NCBI GenBank assembly: GCA_003116995.1
Contig: BDSL01000119.1
Location: 186,001-250,000 of the forward strand
Length of the DNA stretch: 64,000 nt
Direction: 5' to 3'
Source of the DNA: Yamagishiella unicocca
Lineage: Eukaryota > Chlorophyta > Chlorophyceae > Chlamydomonadales > Volvocaceae
Part shown: piece by piece, positions 43,670-57,600 of the stretch
Position numbering within the stretch: position 1 is the stretch's first letter
How the letters are laid out: every line of letters starts with the position of its first letter
Translations under genes and position numbers: made by a program
Notes under the pieces: model-generated
Seen by the model: the letters and a program-made list of their open reading frames with translations, nothing else
Database searches by the model: none
Told to the model about the DNA's origin: nothing

Positions 43670-44640
43670 TTTTTGTTGTTAGGAGTACCTCACGTTACGA
43701 CGTTTATCGCTTACTTATTCCGTCTCCATCTCGTAGCCTCTACTGCTGCAGTACGGGTGCCGACATCATTATAATGGACGACACATTGCCGATTGCCGAT
43801 CAGTCGGGATGTGTGACCGGACAGCACTGGATGACTAGCAGTAGTAAGGGAGCGGACAGAAAGGTACACCAGCGCGCTGATGGAATGTGGCAATATCCGG
43901 CTTTAGGCGCGTTTTGACTGCTGCAAGCTTTCCGACGGATCTTGTTTTGGCGGTCTTCTCAAGGACACAGATGACAAGCGGACACCCAGCCATGGCCATC
44001 TCGAGGTCTTCGTGCCGCAAACAAAGCGTTCGAGATCGTTCGATACACCATGCCGTTTGCTGGAGTCCTCGTGGTCACTTAAACAATCCATTAGCAGATT
44101 CTGCAGCCTGCAAGTTGCCATCCATAGACTTTTCCTGGAATTCGCCTGGCTCAACAGCGCATCACATTGCAGAACATGACAATTACCGAACTGTAACGGC
44201 ATTGCAGGGAAGGGATGTCTCGATGAATCGCGAAATGCCATACAGAAGGCTGCAGCTCGTGCTCCCTACACAGGTGGAGCTGTCCAATGACCTTCGCTTG
44301 TAGACATGTACCTAGAAGTGGAGCAATATGTCAGCCGGGTCACACCCTTCATTAGGCACCATTATGTCATAGCTGTCAGCGGGTGTGGCCTGACTTGGAA
44401 AACAGGTATGGTATGTCACCACTCGTGCTGCAGCAGCGGCCGCCTACAGCCGGGGTGCTTGTGGGGCGGCGAATAGCGTCCCTGGGCGGGGCCCTGGCGG
44501 ACCAGCAGCGACGACGTTAGGGGCATCACATATTCCACGTTCCTTGCAGTCCATGGCTTTTCAATGACCGTATGAAAGCGCACCGTGTTTGCGGTGCGCT
44601 TCCAGACGGGGTTCGTAAAGGCGGACGTGCGTGCGTCTAT
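43670..44640. other. No gene supported
   Basis: Opposing open frames of 110-138 codons overlap at 43887-44303. Neither shows a motif or splice support, so neither is called. Confidence 0.35.
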
Positions 44641-44662
44641 GCCGTTGGCCCGTTGCGAAGAC

Positions 44663-44895
44663 CGCATAAAAGCCGTAGTAGTAATTGCTACAGTTTGCCC
44701 CAGACCAGAAGGCAGAGCCATCGGGCACATCGCCGGACACCAACTGCAGCCAAAGCCTCCCCTCAATCAGAACAACCAGCAGAGCGCCTCAACAAGTCGA
44801 ACAGAAGCCCCCCACATGAGGCCCAAAAAGGGGGCTCCCACAGGAGCACCGGCCAGCCGGGGCCTTATCCGACCCTTCGCAACTGGGCGCCAGGC
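44663..44895 (-). mobile_element. Non-LTR retrotransposon 3' end
   Basis: The terminus lies near 44663-44700 (TAATTGCTACAGTTTGCCCC) and the untranslated region matches 10300-10445 and 46862-47060. Confidence 0.75.
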
Positions 44896-44929
44896 AAACA
44901 CACACTAGTCGGCCTTAGACATTCCGCAT

Positions 44930-46070
44930 CAGACGGTGTTGAGGACAAACTCTTCCCCAATACTGGCTCGGGTGTTGGCGGTGTTGCCTCCTGTTACAGG
45001 ATATTGCGGACATACCGTTGGTCCCAGGCACGTGATGCTGGAGTGTGCCCCTTTGGGGGGACCCGCTGATCCCAGCAAGCCAGTCTGGAGCAGCAGGGGG
45101 ACCATATGTATGCGGCCCCGGCTGGAGTATACATATCCGGAGCTGGTGTGCTGTTGGGCGCTCCGCACGCTGGGGGATGTCCTGAGGACGCGTGAGGCGC
45201 TGACCGCGGTCCTGCATGAGACCGACATCGCAGTTAGGTCAGAGGCAATGGCGAACTGATGCGCAGCTGCCGAGCGCAGCCTCTGCCCCCGCACGAGGGA
45301 GACGCCGGTTTTATTGGAGCCTCGACGGTGGCGGGAGTTTATGGGGGCACTCGAGGGCCTGTGGGTGGAGCCCCCATCCCCGTGACTGGTGGCCGCGGTG
45401 GCGACTAGGGCGGTGCCGGTGGATACTGGCCACCCTACCACAACGGAAGTGAACGTGATGTTGGGTGCGCGCCTCGGCTGGCGGGTTGCCACTTATTTCG
45501 GTCCGGAATATGTTGGTGCGAGTGGCTGCGATCATGCAATTTTCGGAAACGGCGGCGGCTCGTGCTGCCGCGCATGAGCTATCGTTCGAGATATGGGGTG
45601 GACAGCGGCTGCCACTGGGCTGCGCTTGGCTGTATCGGCACTTCAAGGCGCGTTCCGGAGGTTGTGGCAGGGTCGGAGCTGGGAGAACTCCCACAGAGGG
45701 ATAGTGGCGGCTCACGGTTGATGGGATTCCTCTGCTTGGCAACTCCCACATGTGGGGCGCAATGGCCTCTCCATGCGGTTGTGGTGAGTACCCTGGTGCG
45801 GTGCAAAGCGGCCTTTCCCCTCGGCAGCATCACTTCTGGAGCTGCCCGGTGGCTCAAGCCATCGTTGACCAAATGACTGTACGGGTGGGCGCGGGTGTGT
45901 CCGGGCGTCAAGGATGGATGGTGTTGGCCCCTCCGGGGATGCAGCAATGTGTTTGGGACGTCATGGTGCTAGCGGCTGTCAGCGCGATGGAGGCTGGGCG
46001 GCGGTACATGGCGGCTGCTTCAAAGACGTCGGATGGGATCTCCCCTGGTGCCAGTTTGTGATCGGGCACT
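44930..46070 (+). pseudogene. Degenerate C-terminal fragment of retrotransposon polyprotein
   Basis: Parallel to 26650-27700 but broken by several frameshifts. Recognisable pieces are the GWRVAT region near 45475, HHFWSCPVAQAIVDQM near 45830 and QQCVWDVMVLAAVSAMEAGRR near 45945. The element stops before its 3' terminus. Confidence 0.7.
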
Positions 46071-46144
46071 AGGCGGTCCGGACCAAGGGGTGGGGAGGGG
46101 TTGGTCCCCACCACCCTCTGTTGTGGCTTGTTCAGGGCCGCCTA

Positions 46145-46860
46145 GTTGTTGCAACGGTTACAGTGGGTTCCAGACCAAGAAGTAGAACCATCGGGCGCAT
46201 CGCCTGACACTGAACAAGACGGAGGAAACAAAAACCGACATGCACCGAAACAAAGGCAAACCACCAGAACACCAAATTGACAGGCCGTAGGCACACAGAG
46301 CAGCAGCCAGCACCCCAGGGGGAATTTGCACTAGAGGCTCCCCTATCAGGAACTGGCCACCAACCAACCTAACAGCCCAGCATCCGACGAACCAGTGAAG
46401 CGCCGCAACAATGCAAACATCGGAACCAGCCACCTCTCATCCCATAAGGCACGGACCCCTAGTAGGGCTCAACACGCCTATATAGCCAGAAAGTATGAAG
46501 CACGGGAAACCCCGCTCCCCCCTCCCCGCTGCCCGCTCCCCACTCCCCGCTCCCCGGACCGATCAGGAATCCACCAGTACCTCAGCCGGTCCCCCGCACA
46601 CAAGGCGATTGGCGACAACCCGCAAGAAAGGATGCCGAGGCCCCACTGCATCCCAGCCTTTCTGGGGAAGCCCCAGCGCAGCAAAGCCCCTCAGCAAGGC
46701 CTAAAACTCCACCACCCCACGGCGAACGGCACGATCCAGAAGACCACTACCCGGAGTAAGAGGGGGACCACCAGCCCCCGCCCTTTTCAAGGCCGCGGCC
46801 ATAAACCGGCGCCCCACCTCCATGGCAGTAATAGCCGCTAGGACTACTACATCCCAGACT
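46145..46860 (-). mobile_element. Non-LTR retrotransposon 3' end, inverted relative to its left neighbour
   Basis: Begins with the terminus GTTGCAACGGTTACAGTGGG at 46146 and extends through the untranslated region into the last coding stretch (matching 27620-28240 in reverse). A CCCGCTCCCC-type simple repeat interrupts it at 46508-46558. Confidence 0.85.
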
Positions 46861-46861
46861 A

Positions 46862-47098
46862 GTGTGTGTTGGTCTGGCACCCAAATGTGAGGGGTCGGAT
46901 TAGGCCCCGGCTGGCCGGTGCTGCTCCGGGAGTTCCCATTTTGCTCCCCCTTACTTCAGGCTGGGTGTTGGTCTGGTGTGGGAGGAATTTCTTGGGCCTC
47001 ATGTGGAGGCTTCTGCTCGACTTGTTGAGGCGCTCTGCTGGTTGTTCTGATCGAGGAGCTGCTTGGGCTCCAGTTGGTGTACTGCTAATAGGGGGGCC
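46862..47098 (+). mobile_element. Non-LTR retrotransposon untranslated fragment
   Basis: Matches 17830-18012 (CTTCAGGCTGGGTGTTGG, then GGTTGTTCTGATCGAGG). It stops where the KAS III-like sequence and a short reverse-oriented scrap begin. Confidence 0.7.
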
Positions 47099-47148
47099 AA
47101 CAGGACAACAGGAGGGCCGCCAGCCCCGACCCTCTTCAAGGCCATTCG

Positions 47149-47457
47149 CTGCCACCGGCATGTCGTGCAGCCGTGGCAGTCGTCGGTGCAGCAGCAGCTG
47201 TATCCCGTGCAGAGCTGCACGGCCGAGATGCTCGTCGGCGTTGGCAGCTCAGCTCCAGAGACCTACCTCACAAACCATGACTTGAAGAAGCTTGTAGAGG
47301 CGGCCGACGATTGGATTACATCGCGCACCGACATCAAGAAGCACCATGTCCTTGGCAAGGGCGAAATGCTGACGCAACATGCAGCTATAGCCAGTCGAAC
47401 ACTGGAGACGGCCGGCCCAGCTGCCAAGGATCTCGTGCTTTCCGCGCACCACTGTTA
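47149..47457 (+). pseudogene. Partial duplicate of KAS III exon 1
   Basis: Encodes QPWQSSVQQQL, then [32 protein letters not shown] and VLGKGEMLTQHAA, ending KDLVLSAHHC and a stop. The intact gene at 51610-58161 has the same sequence at 57.8-58.1 kb on the other strand, continuing [15 protein letters not shown]. The copy lacks the transit-peptide start, the 3' end of the exon and all other exons, so it cannot encode an enzyme. The active-site Cys, His and Asn are absent. It is flanked on the left by retrotransposon fragments. Confidence 0.88.
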
Positions 47458-47973
47458 GTGGGGGCCCGGCAGGGAGCTCGGTGGGGGGCTCGGTTGGGTT
47501 GGAGATACGGTTTTGCAAAACCGAGGGGTAACCGACCTTCATATGCCATAGGACTGGCTTTAGCTGCAAAACTGGCGTGCCGACCTAGAAGCTGTGCTGT
47601 TTTGTGCTTTCCTGGCTGGCCACAGCTGGTCGACTGAGGCCTTGCACATCGGTTGTCCCAAAGCACTTAGGCTCATCTAAGGATCACAGAAGCAATCGTA
47701 GCAATCAAGTTGAAGTGAAAGTCTCTACCCTGACATAACAGACATGTGCTCCACTGGATCAACGGTTGCGTTGCTAGGTGTTCGGTTAATGATAACACGA
47801 TGCGGGGGTGTTGTGTGCTGCCTATTGTACTGATTTGTGTCGCGGGTCTGCTAGGCGTTGCTAGGTGTCGTGATGGTTTTCCCAATGTGACGTGTGCACC
47901 TTCCTGCAGTATTGCTGGGTGCAATGGTATGAATGATTGCAAGACCATTGACAGATAAATTCTCGACGGTTAA

Positions 47974-47978
47974 TTACA
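47974..47978 (-). promoter_or_regulatory. Likely polyadenylation signal TGTAA of alpha-tubulin
   Basis: TGTAA, the usual volvocine polyadenylation signal, occurs on the minus strand about 70 bases after the tubulin stop codon. Confidence 0.65.
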
Positions 47979-48047
47979 GGTTAATTTACTGAACCTCCGC
48001 AGAACTCTGCCATAACAATTGGTGACGTGGTGCTTGCAATGAGCAAT

Positions 48048-49850
<1,803 letters not shown>

Positions 49851-50013
49851 GGTTGCTTAGAAGCAGAAGTCGAAACGAGTCGAGGGAGAGAGTCTGTGGA
49901 TCCTGCTGTTGGGTGGCGCGAGGCTTAATGACCTGCGTCCCAACTGTAAGCAGCTGAGTATTGTTGAATAAGTATAATCGAAGATGATACATTTTACTGC
50001 GCCAGAATGGCCA

Positions 50014-50019
50014 TTTATA
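50014..50019 (-). promoter_or_regulatory. TATA box of alpha-tubulin
   Basis: TATAAA (in AGTATAAATGGCC) lies 164 bases upstream of the tubulin ATG on the same strand. A start site about 25-30 bases on would give a 5' leader of roughly 135 bases. Confidence 0.6.
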
Positions 50020-51609
50020 CTTTTAATCGCTCCAGGGACCCCTAATTTCAATCTAAGGTCCTGCGAGGACGCGGAGAAGGCCCCGTACGTGCAGTTCTTA
50101 GCAGCCCGCCAATACAAACTTGCTTCACCCCCAAATATCCTTATGTTCTGTTGTTTATTGCCGAACCTGGGGTAGTCGGGCAATGTCGTCCCAGTGCTCA
50201 TTTTTGGACACGGGTGTAATAAATGCTGTTTGTGATCTATACCTGCGCTTCATGAAAAGCCTCTTTAGGGATGGCGTTTGGCATTGGTTGGTTGGCGAAA
50301 GGCCTGGAGTCGGTGAGAAAAGCGCGGGAAAAAATGCAACAAAGCTAAAAGACTGATATTCGACGAGTTTGCAGCTTAAGAATATAGCTAGCCCTGGCAA
50401 CCAACGAACCAAGTCCTAGTGCGCGCTCACACTGAGCTCAACGTCCCATCCGGCGACGCGGCTTTTACACACGAGCATTTGTGGGACGCCCCAGAGCTAG
50501 ACACAGCTGACCCTTCTCTTCGTACGAGAAAGTTATTTCTTCCTCGGTGATACCCTCCATTCGGTCAACCGCTTGGGAAGCCGAATGCGATATTGGGAGC
50601 TGTGGATGACGCTTAGCGTAAAGCGCACACAGCCTTGCTTGCATCATGACGCACCCCAGGCCAACCCTGGCAACTATGCCAACGTCTACACGCAATGTCA
50701 AAGTAGCTGCGGACCATTCCGCGCGCTTTTGCACACTCGCTCTTGTTTATCGGTTCGGCAACCCTTGCGTATCCAAGGAAACCGGCCGTCGATTACATGG
50801 GAGGCGTCCCGTAGCTCTCCCGTGTGAACCGTATGAACCCTCAGCTGCGGCTTGAAGGAGCGGGCTGCAAGAGACATGGTGCCATGCGCCTTTGCGTGTC
50901 TGGGCTATACACCTCCGACTGGCACTTATCGACCTTGCGCCTAGTGCCCCAAGGATAACAAGTTATGGCGGCAGCGCCCGGCAGTATACAGCGATGCCAA
51001 AAGTCAGGCCTCACCACACGGCCAAACAAACTCCGTTACAGCCCTCAGGGGCACTCTTCTGCGGCGATCTATCCACACTGCCACTTCCTATACTCCACAA
51101 CCGCCGACCCGCATTGCCGATAGGCAGTCTCCATGTGGCATTGGTTGAAGGAATCCCTAGCGCGCCACAGCCAGCGGATGGGCCGCTGCCCATTCCGAGC
51201 GCCTCTGTGCCGTCAACGCCGTCTACGCCCGGCACTCGCTCCGAAACCGTCGTTTATCCTCCCCACCCCGTAGCTCCGGAGCCCGCCATGCCGCGACCCT
51301 AAATCCGCCCTAGCCCCCCTGCTGTTTCGCCGTGTCACCATAAGGCCCACCTGCACGTGGGCCACCTGGCAACCCGCAAACCCCATAAAACACACCGAGC
51401 TCCAACACTCCCCCGCCCCCCACCAAAGCTACCCCGACCAGCGGCTCCACACCCACTTGCGCACCTCCCCCAGCCCCTGCCTCCGGCCACTCCAAGAATC
51501 AGCCCAGCAACCGCCAGTAACCGCCAGCCCCCGGATCCCGGAACCTGGATCATGTTCTTCTGAGGCAGTCCGAGGGTACTCCAGCGGCATGCTCCGTCCG
51601 CCCGCCGCC
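50020..51609. other. Intergenic region between KAS III and alpha-tubulin
   Basis: Holds the presumed KAS III 3' untranslated region (a minus-strand TGTAA is at 51041-51037) and the tubulin promoter. Short open frames here have no coding support. Confidence 0.5.
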
Positions 51610-54600
51610 TCATCCCCACCGCACAATAGCGCCCGCCCATGTAAGGCCCGCTCCGAAACCCGCCATCGCAATCTGCAACCAGGCGGACGCAGTGCGGGGG
51701 TTGAGGTGAGAAGTGAGGACGCAAACAGGAAACGAAGCGACGAAGCTTTCCTATGTTGTGTCTTCTCTCCCCCCCCTACCACGGGTCTCCCTCCTCCCCC
51801 CTTCCCCCCCAAATAAAACACACACCTGGGTGGACCTGTCCACCTTCTCACCCTCCGTTTCCTACGTCGTGTAACCGGGTCTTCTCGTCGTCGCCCCTTT
51901 GTGTGTTGCCTTCATGCGGAAGCGACTCCCCGGATGGCCCAACCGCCTCCCACCTCGCCCCCTTACTGTCCCGGCTCCGGCCCTCCCGTCCCCTCGCCAA
52001 CCATCCGCCCCTTCCTTCACTCCCTCCCACTGCCCTGGCCGCCGCACCTTGTCCCCTTTTTGAATGCGGCCGCCACGCACCGCCTCGTCTAGCGCCAAGG
52101 GTATGGAGGCGGCCGAGGTGTTGCCGTACTGGGCGAGGTTGGACACGACACGGTCGGCTGGCAGGCCCAGCCGCTGCGGGGGGGGAGGGGTGTAAGGGTT
52201 TAATGTGTTTCGCAGCTTGGCGGACCGTACGAAGTACGGGGCGCACATAGCGTGTGTGTGTGTGCGGGGGGGGGGGGTAACATAAAGACACGGTTACGCG
52301 ACATGGGTATTGTGTGTGTGTGTGTGTGTGTGTGTTTTACATCATTCGACCGGGCCTGATGTTGGCCAAGGGAAGCTACCCTGCCCTAATGGAAAGACCG
52401 CCGAAGCACTCTCCTATAAGGAGAGAAGCGTGAGGAGCCGCAGTGTGTGTGGGGGGGAGTGTAACGTAAAGACACGGTTATACGACATGGGTAGTGTGCG
52501 GGGGGGAGAGAGGCATGGCGGTGCTGGAGCACGATTGACACGAAGGCTGGGCGCGGTTGGGTGGGTCAGAGCGGCAGTCACACTTTCCCAAAACCCACAC
52601 CGCACGTGCTGCACTTGAGTAACGCATGCTGCACGTGACTAACACATGCTCCACGTGACTAACACATGCTGCACGTGACTAACACGTGACTAACACATGC
52701 TCCACGTGACTAGCACATGCTGCACGTGACTAACACATGCTCCACGTGACTAGCACATGCTGCACGTGACTAGCACATGCTCCACGTGACTAGCACATGC
52801 TGCACGTGCGGCTAGTCCCCCAGCTGGACCCAACGAGGAGGCACCAAACAAGCACCAAACAAGCAAGCAGCAACGCCAAGGCTGGATGCAGGACCCACAT
52901 GCCGGGGGGTACAATAAAAGGACCGGTAACGCGACTGGGGAAGCGTAGCCTTCGGACACCGGGACGCGCGCGCATGCTACTGGACCAGGGTGGCCGGCCA
53001 CACACACGGACGCGACGCAGGGGGGCCGGTGGCGAGGATACCCGGGGGACCCACAGCAGGTTATCGCGGATACCCGGCTACATGACATAGGAAACGGAGA
53101 GCAGGCACGAACTGGCGACTGATAACCGGAGCTCCGACAGGTGGGGGGAGAGAGCTCCTGTGGGCGCGCGAAGCCTTAGCAGGCCCCCGTGCATGTGCTC
53201 CGGATTGCACCCCGGCCCGGACTCCCTCCACCGCCACCAACAGCAGAGCTTCAGGACCCCACGCGTATACCCGGACAAGCGTAAGGCAACCCCACGCATA
53301 GGCCCTGACAACCGTAAGGTCGCACACAGGCCCAACTACGGCTGGCTTCTGAAGGCTTCCCCAATGCCGTCAGCGTCGCTATCGCCGCGCAGAGGCGACC
53401 CCAACGAGTGTACCTACACGCGCTCTGGACTTATAGGGAATGCCCCCCCCTCGAATCCCCACCTTCTGACCCCCAGCGACACCCCCCGGTCCCCCCAACG
53501 GCCCACCGTCGCAGCCGCGTCCAAGATGCGCTGGTTGGCCTGGTGCATCACCAGCCAGTCAACCGACTCCTGCGAGGGTTCGGCCGTGGTTAAGCGGTTT
53601 TTGGGCAGTTAGCGGTTAGGTGGGTTGGAGCTCGGGGGCGCGTGTTTGGGGGGGGGGCGCGGGCGGGTTGAGGCGGGGGGGGGGGCAGAAGGCCGGTGTT
53701 TGCTGCTTGCTGGCGCCATGACGCCCGAGGGCAGGGCCAGAGCGACGGTAGCGAGAGGTCCAGGGCGCAAGGTAGCGCGACAGTGGCAAACGACACTCGA
53801 AGGCAGCACCTGCGTCGGTTCCCCAAACCCTCACCGTGGTAATGGCTTCCTAAACCCTCATTTCAGTGCCGTCCTGCAGGTTTTCTCATCATAATCCCCC
53901 TTCTCTCCCCCGCTTCCCTTCCCTTCCCTCCCCTCCCCCGCCAGCCAGCCGCGCACCTTCGTCATGTTGGCCTTCGCAAGCGCGCTGTCAATCACCTGGT
54001 GGTTGGGAGCGGTTGGGGTGGTTGGGGCGGTTGGGTCGGCAGGTACCCAGCTCGGGGAGGGAGCGGTTCGGCTGTGCAAAGGGGCCAACACGGCTCCTGG
54101 CTCAACGGGAGCGGGCAGGTATGAGACCCCCTTGAGGTTCCCCGTGAGGCCCAGGAGTGGGCAGTTAAGAGCCCCCCCTGGAGGTCCCTCAAGCTACAAG
54201 AGTGGGCAGGCACGAGCTCCCCCGGGCCCCGACCCCGTGTGTGTTTTCCGTGCCTCACCCTCACCCTCACGTTCTTGCATCCCGACCCACACGGTCCCCC
54301 CTTCATACCCCCCAACCCCAACACCCGAACTTTGGCGCGCCCCACACACACCCTCTTTGCTCGGCAGACACGGCTGCCTTCCAGGCAGCTACCTCCCCTT
54401 TCCGAACCCCATTCGCCGGCCCTCCTCTTCCTCCTCCTCCTCCTCCTCCCCTTCCTCCTTCCTCCTCCTCCTCCTCCTCCTCCCCTTCCTCCTTCCTCCT
54501 CCTCCCCTTCCTCCCCTCCTCCTCCCCTTCCTCCTCCCCTCCCCTCCTCCTCCCCTCCCCTTCTCCTCCCCTTCCTCTCCCTCCCCTTCCTCCCCCTCCC

Positions 54601-57600
54601 CTCCTCCTCCCCTCCCCACCTCCTCCCTTTCTTCCCCTTCCTCCCGAGCCCACCCACCCACCGCCGGCACCGTGCGCACTGCGAACTTGAACACGTCCTG
54701 CCCCGCCATGTGGATGTTGGAGTACGTGGCGTGCGAGGAGGGCGAGTCGCCTTCGGACATGGGCTTGAGGCCGCCGCCTGGGGGGGGGAGGTTACAGGAA
54801 AGAGCCGGTTACTGGGGGAGGGAGGTTACAGGAAAGAGCCGGTTACTGGGGGAGGGAGGTTACAGGAAAGAGCCGGTTACTGGGGGAGGGAGGTTACAGG
54901 AAAGAGCCGGTTACTGGGGGAGGGAGGTTACAGGAAAAAGCCGGTCACTGGGGGAGGGAGGTTACAGGAAAAAGCCGGTCACTGGGGGAGGGAGGTTACA
55001 GGAAAGAGCCGGTCACTGGGGGAGGGAGGTTACAGGAAAGAGCCGGTCACTGGGGGAGGGAGGTTACAGGAAAGAGCCGGTTACTGGGGGAGGGAGGTTA
55101 CAGAAAAGAGCCGGTCACTCTACGTAGGAAGTGTAGCTGGTGGGGGGGGGGAAACAGGGGGAGGCCTAGGTGGGAGGCCCAGGTGGGAGGCCCAGGTGGG
55201 AATGGGCAGGGTGGGGAGTGGCACAAATGGCACAAAGACATAGGTATGTCATGTAACCGGCGCCGCCGGCGCTGGGGGGCCCGGGGGTGGAAGACGGCAC
55301 GGCAGGGCGGATCGAGACGCCGCGGGGGGAGGCCGGGAGAAAGCGCGATGGTTCGTGGCTGGAGGGAGGGAGGTGCACAGGTATGCCCCCACCCGCACTG
55401 GGAGGGCCCCCCACCAACACAGACTCATGCGCCGCCCCACGCCGCCCCTCCCGCCGCGAGTCCGCCGTGTTGACTGGGACCTGGAGCCGGCAGCAGCCAC
55501 CCTGCAGCCTGGAGCCGGCAGCAGCCACCCTGCAGCCACCCTGCAGCCGGCAGCAGCCACCCTGCAGCCACCCTGGAGCCGGCAGCAGCCACCCTGCAGC
55601 CACCCTGGAGCCGGCAGCAGCCACCCTGCAGCCACCCTGGAGCCGGCAGCAGCCACCCTGCAGCCACCCTGGAGCCGGCAGCAGCCACCCTGCAGCCGCA
55701 CCTCGTGTCACCAATTCTCCCCCACTACCAAGAAACCCCAGATGCATCATCCCGTACATATTCTTATACCCGTTAGGGGATTGAAAATACTCTTAATAAG
55801 AGGTAGCTTTACCACGATTGACCCACTGCATGACCCGCGTCACCAACACCCGAACCGCAATCACCCCCCGCCCTCTTCAGTTTGTTCCATGTCGACCCCT
55901 GCCCTCTTCAGTTTGCTCCATGTCGACCCCTGGCCCACGTGAAATCCCTCCATCGGATGCATGGCCCTGCGAACTCCCACCCCCTCCCCTGGCCCTTGTT
56001 CACCTCCAACCCAGTTCCCGCCACAGGCGCGCATAGCTGCCGGCTGCTGAGGTGCGGTCGGGGTCTGCTGGTAGGTCTGCAGCGAGCTGTCCGACTTCTC
56101 GACGCCCACGGCGCCGTGCAGCAAGGAACCAACGGCGCAGCCGCGCACCGCGGCAAACCCTGTGCCCCCTCCGCCTCCGCCTCCGCCTCCGCCTCCGCCG
56201 CAGCTGCTAGTACACCGGCGCCGTTGCTGAAAGAAACGCCACCGTCGAAAAGGCGCTCAGCAAAAGACCCCACTCATAGCCCCGCCCCTCCCCGCCCCGC
56301 CCATCCCCCCAACCCCAACTTCAGCCGCTACCCCCCCCCCGTTTCCCCAACCCCTCCCCCCCTTTTTCCCCAAACCCAAACCCAGCCCCTACCCCCCCCC
56401 GTTTCCCCCGCGCACCGGAGAACATGCAGTGCAGGTGCTTGTGCCCTGCTCCGTCGCTGCCCATTTCCATACCCAGGATGGCTCCAGGGGCGGCGGGGTC
56501 GGGGTTGGCAGTCACCACCACCGCCCCGCAGCCGTCACCGAACAAGATGCACGTCCCTGCAGCGGCGGCGGTCGGCAGGTGGTTACGGCAGGTGATTACG
56601 GCAGGTGGTTACGGCAGGTGATAACGGCAGGTGGTTATGGCAGGTGGTTCCGGCAGGTTACGGCCGGTCACGCGGTGTTGAGGGAGGTTACACGGGATTC
56701 ACGATGTAGGTAGGATCTTACGCACCACCCGGCCCCGAAGCTACTCCAGCGCGCCCCCCCCTCGAACCAAACCCTGACCGCCACCCCCCTGTTGCCCAGC
56801 CGCCTCCAGAAAAGCAACCACCCAGCAACCGTCCCTCAGGGGCCCTCGAACCTCCCAGCTGCCCAGACCCCCCCTCGCCCATTCCTCGACATGCAGTGCC
56901 ACCTCCCCCCTGCTACCCCCCCATGCTTCCCGCCTGCTCCCGATCCCGGCTGCTTACCCCGGTCACACCACCGCCGCGCCCCCCCCGCCCGCCCCGGCCG
57001 CTCACCCCGGTCGCGCCAGTCCACAAACCGCGACAACGCGTCCCCCCCCACGACCAGCACGTTGCGGAAGGTGCCAGCGCGGATGTACTGCGACGCCGTG
57101 ACTAGCGCGACCACGAAGCCGCTGCAGGCCGCCGTGAGGTCGAAGGCCACTGCGCGGGTAGCGCCGATGGCGGCCTGGACCTGCGGGTCGAGGGTTTTGG
57201 CGGAGGGATGGGTGGTGGTGTAAGGACCCGGGGGGGGGGCTCAGCGGGCTAGGTGGAGGGGCGGGCTGCGAACGGAGCTTGGCCGGGGGCGGCGCTAGGG
57301 CGAAACGCAGCGTTATGTACGGCATATGCTGACAAGGCAGCTGACGTCGACGGTGCGACACGCTCGCATTCCCGGTTCCGTTCTTTTAGGGCTTTGATAG
57401 GCGTAAGGTGGCGGCAGCGGTTTGCGGCGGGTGGCGCGAGCTTAAGGCTGGCTAATTGCTTGCTAAGTGGCCGCAAGGCAGCACGAACCTGGAGCTTGCG
57501 CATTATTATGATACCATTTGATCCCATCACCATGATTATTTAGAGGAGTTAGTGCAAGTGCCAAGGGCGAAAGCCAAACGAAATGTTCGCAAGGGACGGC

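Noticed and set aside
43887..44303. A 138-codon plus-strand ORF
   Set aside because: An overlapping minus-strand ORF of similar length competes and neither has motifs, splice signals or repeats supporting translation.
53964..55127. A 387-codon plus-strand ORF
   Set aside because: It is made of antisense KAS III exons, a CCT-rich tract and a 34-bp minisatellite translated as a repeat.
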